A stretch of 64,000 nucleotides of DNA from Acidimicrobiales bacterium (lineage in GTDB: Bacteria; Actinomycetota; Acidimicrobiia; Acidimicrobiales; Aldehydirespiratoraceae), in NCBI GenBank assembly GCA_033344915.1, contig JAWPML010000001.1, positions 1,484,369 to 1,548,368 of the forward strand, read 5' to 3'. A program made the translations under genes and the position numbers. Below the pieces are notes generated by a model. The model was not told the origin of the DNA and ran no database searches. It was given only the letters and a program-made list of their open reading frames with translations. Each line of letters opens with the position of its first letter. The first letter of the stretch is position 1. Below are positions 59,708 through 64,000 of the stretch, piece after piece.

Positions 59708-60906
59708 CAGTGGGCGAGGCGGCGCGGCGAGAAGGCCATGCTGTGGGTGTCCGTCGGCTTCTCGCCCAGTGGCCGGGCCACCTCTTCGACCGACGGGCCG
59801 ACCGGGATCTCTTCGAGCGGGCCCAGGTCGAAGCCGTAGACGTCCGCCGCGTTGCCGGCCAGCAACGTCCGCAGATCGTCCTCCGACCAGTCGTGGAACG
59901 AGTACTGGAGCGACTCGAGCGTGTACGGGTACGTGCCTTCGCGGTGGGGGTAGTCGCTGCCCCACATGACCTTGTCGACCCCGAGGCGTTTGATCGCGTC
60001 CGCCTCGTCCGGCGAGGGCATGCTCGCGCCCATCCAACAGTTGCGCTGGAAGTAGGTGGAGGGTGCCTCGGGGATGAGATCGGCGTCCGCGGGCATCTCC
60101 CCGACTCGACCCGCACTGGTCATCAGACCCCAGTAGGTGTCCATCCGGGCGAGGACGTCGGGAACCCAGCCGACGGCCTGTTCCGTCATGACGAAGCGAA
60201 GGTCCGGAAAGCGTTCGAAGACCCCGCCGATGATGAGATGCCACAGACTCCGGTTGGCGAAGAACGGCACCTCCATCAGCATCAGGAAGTTGCGGCCCGT
60301 GGCGCCCTCGATGTCGGGGATCCCTGCGCCGCCGTGCTGGTTGACCGGCAGGCCCGTCTCCGCGGCCGCGGCCCAGACCGGGTCGTAGATCGGATCCCAG
60401 AGTGCGGGCACGCCGGCGTCCGGCGGGATGGCCGAGAACAGGATTCCCCTGAGGCCGTTCTCCTTCGCCCAGTGGATGTCCGCCACTGCCGTGTCGACGT
60501 CGTTCGGGAAGATCTGGGCGAGCCCGGCCCGACGATGAGGGAGTTCGGCGCACCAGTCCGCGAGCCAACGATTGTGGGCGTGGAGCCCGGCCTGACGGAG
60601 TTCGTGTTCGCGTCCACTCGCCGGTGGCCGGACGACGAGCTGGCCGGTGGGGAAGAAGGGCGGCACGGTGTTCGGGAAGATCACCTCGGCGACCTGATGA
60701 TCGGCCTCGAGCTCGCGCTGGCGGTACTCGGTGTCCCAGTTGCGCACCCGGGTCGGATCGCTCAGGTCACTGAACGGGTTGACGTAGCTCGCGGCCCACT
60801 CCTCGAACTCCTCGTGGTGCGAGGACTCGAGATAGTCCTTGTACGCCGCGATGTCGGCACCGGCGTGGCAGTCGGCCGAGATGATCGTGTAGCGGTCCTG
60901 CGCCAT
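59707..60906 (-). CDS. Amidohydrolase-2 family metal-dependent hydrolase
   Basis: A 399-residue TIM-barrel hydrolase of the amidohydrolase-2 (ACMSD-like) family. It begins with SADCHAGAD, which contains the first metal-binding site (D-x-H). The central region shows GLPVNQHGGAGIP and FMTEQ-type segments (RFVMTEQAVGWVPD), and the metal/acid Asp is in VMWGSDYPHREG. Such enzymes decarboxylate or hydrolyse aromatic and polar substrates. A TAGAAC box six bases before ATG suggests a leaderless transcript. The membrane gene downstream overlaps. Confidence 0.85.
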   Translation of the reverse strand: MAQDRYTIISADCHAGADIAAYKDYLESSHHEEFEEWAASYVNPFSDLSDPTRVRNWDTEYRQRELEADHQVAEVIFPNTVPPFFPTGQLVVRPPASGREHELRQAGLHAHNRWLADWCAELPHRRAGLAQIFPNDVDTAVADIHWAKENGLRGILFSAIPPDAGVPALWDPIYDPVWAAAAETGLPVNQHGGAGIPDIEGATGRNFLMLMEVPFFANRSLWHLIIGGVFERFPDLRFVMTEQAVGWVPDVLARMDTYWGLMTSAGRVGEMPADADLIPEAPSTYFQRNCWMGASMPSPDEADAIKRLGVDKVMWGSDYPHREGTYPYTLESLQYSFHDWSEDDLRTLLAGNAADVYGFDLGPLEEIPVGPSVEEVARPLGEKPTDTHSMAFSPRRLAH

Positions 60907-60912
60907 GACGCG

Positions 60913-60918
60913 GTTCTA
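60913..60918 (-). promoter_or_regulatory. Leaderless -10 box for the amidohydrolase
   Basis: On the minus strand TAGAAC, six bases, then ATG at 60906. Only a moderate match to the consensus. Confidence 0.35.
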
Positions 60919-60962
60919 GTGGGAGCAGACGGTGGCCGCACATCGCCGGAAGGCGCGTCGGG

Positions 60963-63404
60963 TCACGTCGTGGTGACCTCGGCGACGAACATGAACCCAC
61001 GACCGTGGACGGTCTTGATGACCTCCTGGCGTTTGCCGTCGTCGCCGACGGCCCTGCGGGCGTGGGCGATCCGCGAGGACAACGCCGCCTCGGACACGAA
61101 CCGGTCGCCCCACACCTCGTCCATCAGCTCGTGCTTGGTCACGACGCGCCCGGCGTTCTCGACCAGATGGAGCAGCACGTCGTGGACCTGCGGTTCGATG
61201 TGCACGGCAACGCCTCCCACCCGTAGCTCGACCCGTCCCACGTCCAGTTCGTTGTCGCCGAAGCGATACACGACGCCGGACGCCGGGGAGGTGCCCGCCG
61301 GCGACGGGGAGTCACCCTCCAGAAGGGCACGGGCTCGACCGGAGAGCGACACCAGATCCGTACCCGCCGGTCGGCCGAGTTCGTCCTGGAGCGCCATCTC
61401 CAGATCATGGGTGGGGGAGCGCAGCACCGGAATTCCCTGGGTGAGGGGGATGGTCGACCAGAGCGACCGCGCCACTTCGGTGTTGCCGGTGAACGCCGCG
61501 GAGCCCGCGGCGGATCGCAACGTCATCGCCATGCCCTCCATGTCGCCGCCCGCAACGGTCACGTCGAGCGACTGACGGAAGAAGGGGAGTGCGCGGTCCC
61601 ACCCGTGAGCAACGGCGGCGACCGACCCGGCGATCCGCGCCGCCGTGCTCGCCGCCCACGGAACGCCCGAGCGGTCCGCCGCCGCTCGGGCCTCGTCCGC
61701 CGCCCGCTCGGCCGCGGCGAGATCGCCAGCGGCGATCCGGTGGACCGCCATCGTGCTCGCCGCCCACACGATCGTGATCGCCTCGTCGGAGGCGCGCGCC
61801 TCGGACAGCAACCCCTCGAGCTGGGCGATCACCCCGGCGCGGTCCTCGGCGTCGAGGGCGACCGCGGCCCAGGAGATCCTGAGTTCCCGGGCGAATGCCA
61901 CGATGTCGGCGCCGATGGCGAGGCCTTCCTCGAAGAGACGCTTCGCCTCCGCGAGGTCCTGCTCCGTCGCGGCGATCATCCCGAGCGTCCGGTAGCCGAT
62001 GAGCCGGGCGAGGTCGGACGCGTCGGGATGCTCGATCGCGGCGGTCGCGAAGCGGGAGCCGTTCTCGTAGTCCGCCGCCACGAAGTTCACCGTGCCCATC
62101 ACGGCCATCGCCTCGGCCTTCAGCGGTGCGTCGCCGTCCCATCTTGCGGCGACGCGCCGAGCAAGGCCGGCCACCTCGGAGCGGGCGCCGGTGGGACCGT
62201 AGAACGGGAGGATCAAGCGGTAGGCCCGGCCGGCGGTCTCGTCGTGGTCGAGCGTCCAGTTGAGCGCGGCGACCAGCAGCGAGAAGCGGTCACGGATGCG
62301 GGCGAGGACCTCGGTGGAGAACTCGCGCATGCCGGCCGCGAGAATGGCGTCGGCCACCTCCACCATGGAGTCCACGAACGCCTCGTTGACGCCGGCCAGA
62401 TCGCCGGACGCCTCCAGTTGCTCGTGGGCGTAGGCCCGGATGCTGTCGAGCAGGCGATATCGCGTGACGCCGTTCGCACCGGGGCGAGCGTCGACCAGAG
62501 AACTGTCGACGAGCGCCGTGAGACCGTCGAGGGTGTCGAGTTCGGTCTCGCCGGCCGGGGCCACCCGATGGGCGAGGGCGAGGTCGAACGGACCGGGGAC
62601 CGCGGCCAGGCGGCGCAACTGTTCCTGGCGAGCCTCGTCCATGGGCGCGTAGCTCGACTCGATCGCGCGGCGCAGCGACGAGTGGCGTCCGTCGTCGCCG
62701 GGCCGGGCGAGAACGTCGAGCTGTCGATCGAGATGCGTCACCAGCTCGGGTGGCGTGAGCACACGACTGCGCGCTGCCGCGAGCTCGATGGCGAGCGGGA
62801 GTCCGTCCAGGCGATGCACGACGCGGCCGACCGCGGCCAGGTTCGCCTCGTCCTCCTCCCACGTCGCACCGTGCTCGCGTGAGCGCTCGATGAACAGCCG
62901 GGCCGCGGGGGCTTGCGGGACCTCGCGGGGCGGACCGACGCCGGGGAGGGGGAGCGGGTCGAGCACGTACACCCGTTCGCCATCGAGGCGGAGGGGGCGC
63001 CGACTGGTGGCCAGCACCCGGATGTCGCCGCTGCTCGTGAGCGCGGCGGCCGAAGCCGCCGCGCCGGCGATGGCGGACTCACAGTTGTCCAACACGATCA
63101 GCGTGCGCCGCCCGGCGACGCGCAGGTGCAGCGACTCCATGGTGTCGATGTCGAGCTGCCGGGCGACGGCGTGGGCCACGTCGTCGCCGGCGGCGAGCCC
63201 GGCGAGCTCGACGACATGGGACCCGCCCGGGTGGTCGTCCGCGAGGTCTGCGGCGAGCGCGATCGCCAACGAAGTCTTGCCGAGGCCACCGGGCCCGACG
63301 ATCGTGACGAGCGCATGCTCGGCGAGGAGTTCCGCGACGGCGTTCGCGTCCTCGTCGCGCCCGATGAGTCGTTCGATACCCCGCACGGGTCCAGTCTCGC
63401 CCAT
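60963..63404 (-). CDS. Large NB-ARC/AfsR-type ATPase with C-terminal winged-helix regulator domain
   Basis: An 813-residue STAND-type ATPase. Near the N-terminus are Walker A (VGPGGLGKTSLAIALA) and Walker B (TLIVLDNCESAI), then LATSRRPLRL and LDGLPLAIELAAARS, as in AfsR/NB-ARC proteins. A helical, TPR-like region (about 340-700) follows. The C-terminus is an OmpR/PhoB-type winged helix (VYRFGDNELDVGRVELRV, VVTKHELMDEVWGDRFVSE and VHGRGFMFVAEV). In AfsR/SARP proteins the DNA-binding domain is at the N-terminus; here the order is reversed. It probably senses a signal and controls target genes. The start is uncertain (ATG at 63404; a TTG at 63458 is possible). Confidence 0.85.
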   Translation of the reverse strand: MGETGPVRGIERLIGRDEDANAVAELLAEHALVTIVGPGGLGKTSLAIALAADLADDHPGGSHVVELAGLAAGDDVAHAVARQLDIDTMESLHLRVAGRRTLIVLDNCESAIAGAAASAAALTSSGDIRVLATSRRPLRLDGERVYVLDPLPLPGVGPPREVPQAPAARLFIERSREHGATWEEDEANLAAVGRVVHRLDGLPLAIELAAARSRVLTPPELVTHLDRQLDVLARPGDDGRHSSLRRAIESSYAPMDEARQEQLRRLAAVPGPFDLALAHRVAPAGETELDTLDGLTALVDSSLVDARPGANGVTRYRLLDSIRAYAHEQLEASGDLAGVNEAFVDSMVEVADAILAAGMREFSTEVLARIRDRFSLLVAALNWTLDHDETAGRAYRLILPFYGPTGARSEVAGLARRVAARWDGDAPLKAEAMAVMGTVNFVAADYENGSRFATAAIEHPDASDLARLIGYRTLGMIAATEQDLAEAKRLFEEGLAIGADIVAFARELRISWAAVALDAEDRAGVIAQLEGLLSEARASDEAITIVWAASTMAVHRIAAGDLAAAERAADEARAAADRSGVPWAASTAARIAGSVAAVAHGWDRALPFFRQSLDVTVAGGDMEGMAMTLRSAAGSAAFTGNTEVARSLWSTIPLTQGIPVLRSPTHDLEMALQDELGRPAGTDLVSLSGRARALLEGDSPSPAGTSPASGVVYRFGDNELDVGRVELRVGGVAVHIEPQVHDVLLHLVENAGRVVTKHELMDEVWGDRFVSEAALSSRIAHARRAVGDDGKRQEVIKTVHGRGFMFVAEVTTT

Positions 63405-63474
63405 GGGGCGGGGCGGCGGGAAAACCCTGGAGCGCAGCCCACTCAGTGCGCCACGCAACGCCGGAAATCATCGT

Positions 63475-63505
63475 TATGTAAAGTCCTGGAGGTCCGAGGC
63501 GTCAA
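63475..63505 (-). promoter_or_regulatory. Promoter of the large regulator
   Basis: On the minus strand the -35 box TTGACG (63505-63500), then 18-19 bases, then TTACAT or TACATA (63481-63475). The message would have a leader of about 60 bases if the ATG at 63404 is used. Confidence 0.5.
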
Positions 63506-63574
63506 GCCCCGGCGCGCGATGGCCGATGAGGTGGCGTGGGGTGTACGTTCGTGTCGCTGCGGGCGGGAGGACTC

Positions 63575-64000
63575 ATGTCGCTTCCGCACTCTGTTCGATC
63601 TGTTCGATCGTCCGGCCTTCGCCGACTCCGGCTCCGCTGGATGCTCGGCCTGGCCGCCCTCGCCTCGGTCTTCGGCTTCGCCGACCTCGCCGCGGCCGAC
63701 AACTCGTTCGACTTCGCGCCGATCCACGCACCCTTCGAGTGCGGCTCCGAATGGCACGGCGGCACCCGACCGGGCCACGGGCTGAACGACTGGAACCTCG
63801 ATCTCAACCGCACCTCGCGGACCTACAGCGACCCGCAACACGATCTCGGACAGCCGCTGATCGCCCAGGCCGACGGCACGATCGTCTGGATCGGCTGGCA
63901 CGTCTCCGCCGGCACCTATGTCGAGATCGACTATGGCGAGATCACCGTGCGCTACATCCATCTCGTCGACGGTTCGGTGCCGGACGGACTCGCCATCGAC
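63575..64000 (+). CDS. Secreted M23-like (LytM) protein, 3' end cut off
   Basis: The frame is open to the window edge (142 codons visible). A signal peptide covers about residues 23-41 (WMLGLAALASVFGFADLAAA). The mature part begins DNSFDFAPIHAPFECGSEW, then HGGTRPGHGLNDWNLDLNR, LGQPLIAQADGTIVWIGW and VEIDYGEITVRYIHL. This is the pattern of the M23 (LytM) fold: a His-Asp pair in GHGLNDWNLD, the G-xxV-xA-xxG stretch, and a Y-x-HL end. M23 domains cut peptidoglycan cross-links or are inactive. A GGGAGG site precedes the ATG. Divergent from the large regulator. Confidence 0.7.
   Translation, partial: MSLPHSVRSVRSSGLRRLRLRWMLGLAALASVFGFADLAAADNSFDFAPIHAPFECGSEWHGGTRPGHGLNDWNLDLNRTSRTYSDPQHDLGQPLIAQADGTIVWIGWHVSAGTYVEIDYGEITVRYIHLVDGSVPDGLAID

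Noticed and set aside
1-64000. tRNA, rRNA, CRISPR arrays and insertion sequences
   Set aside because: No tRNA-like T-loop sequences in the intergenic spaces, no repeated spacer units, and no transposase-like frame with terminal repeats.

Overview
This window is a 64 kb piece of a high-GC actinobacterial chromosome. It carries a complete Pup-proteasome gene set (ARC/Mpa ATPase, Dop, Pup, PrcB, PrcA, PafA, PafB, PafC) followed by tatB-tatC and a HelY-type helicase, an order close to that of Mycobacterium tuberculosis. It also has a fused FO synthase for coenzyme F420, and many genes whose start codon lies 6-9 bases after a TAnnnT box, the layout of leaderless transcription. The gene content suggests an Acidimicrobiia-like lineage, which is an inference. 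I saw no rRNA, tRNA, CRISPR array, insertion sequence or prophage. Genes are packed tightly, often with ATGA, GTGA or TGATG overlaps, and no stretch over 300 bases lacks a gene.

Layout. Bases 1-8250: the tail of an RNase D gene, a ClC channel, a McrB-like AAA+ ATPase with an unrecognised partner, a Cys-rich protein, a LOG-family protein, a DUF3052 protein and a CrtA-like protein. Bases 8250-12200: FO synthase, an HxlR regulator with a strong palindrome in its promoter, and a secreted SLH-CAP protein. Bases 12200-22200: a SNF2-family ATPase with a small basic partner, then a transketolase-transaldolase-acyl-CoA dehydrogenase operon behind a nested dyad, then a FIST sensor protein. Bases 22200-28600: a TetR regulator, a PBP4-like protein that has lost its catalytic motifs, a Lon-N-domain protein, three small proteins (two clearly membrane proteins), and an overlapping set ttuB-ttuA-trmI-serine protease. 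TtuA/TtuB and TrmI modify neighbouring positions of the tRNA T-arm.

Bases 29000-43700 hold the proteasome locus. Glutamate-type dehydrogenase and a four-gene amino-acid ABC importer sit between the ATPase gene and dop. ARC unfolds pupylated proteins into PrcBA, Dop deamidates the Gln-ending Pup, PafA ligates it, and PafBC are WYL-domain regulators. The embedded transporter and dehydrogenase could handle amino acids from outside and from protein turnover.

Bases 43700-53080: signal peptidase I, a degenerate GDPD-like protein, small proteins, TatB-TatC, HelY, an M20 peptidase, and an unusual ~540-residue tandem ThyX-like protein. Bases 53100-64000: a LysM-transglycosylase, a very acidic zinc-ribbon protein, a GNAT acetyltransferase, an enoyl-CoA hydratase, an RG-rich protein, a cupredoxin-multicopper oxidase lipoprotein, an amidohydrolase, a large ATPase-winged-helix regulator, and the start of an M23-like secreted protein cut by the window edge.

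The most notable items are the T-arm tRNA modification operon with a TtuB ending in Gly-Gly-Ala, the inactive-looking PBP4 homologue, the tandem ThyX-like protein, the nested dyad before transketolase, the long inverted repeat before pafA, and three stop codons that double as the first half of a promoter -10 box.
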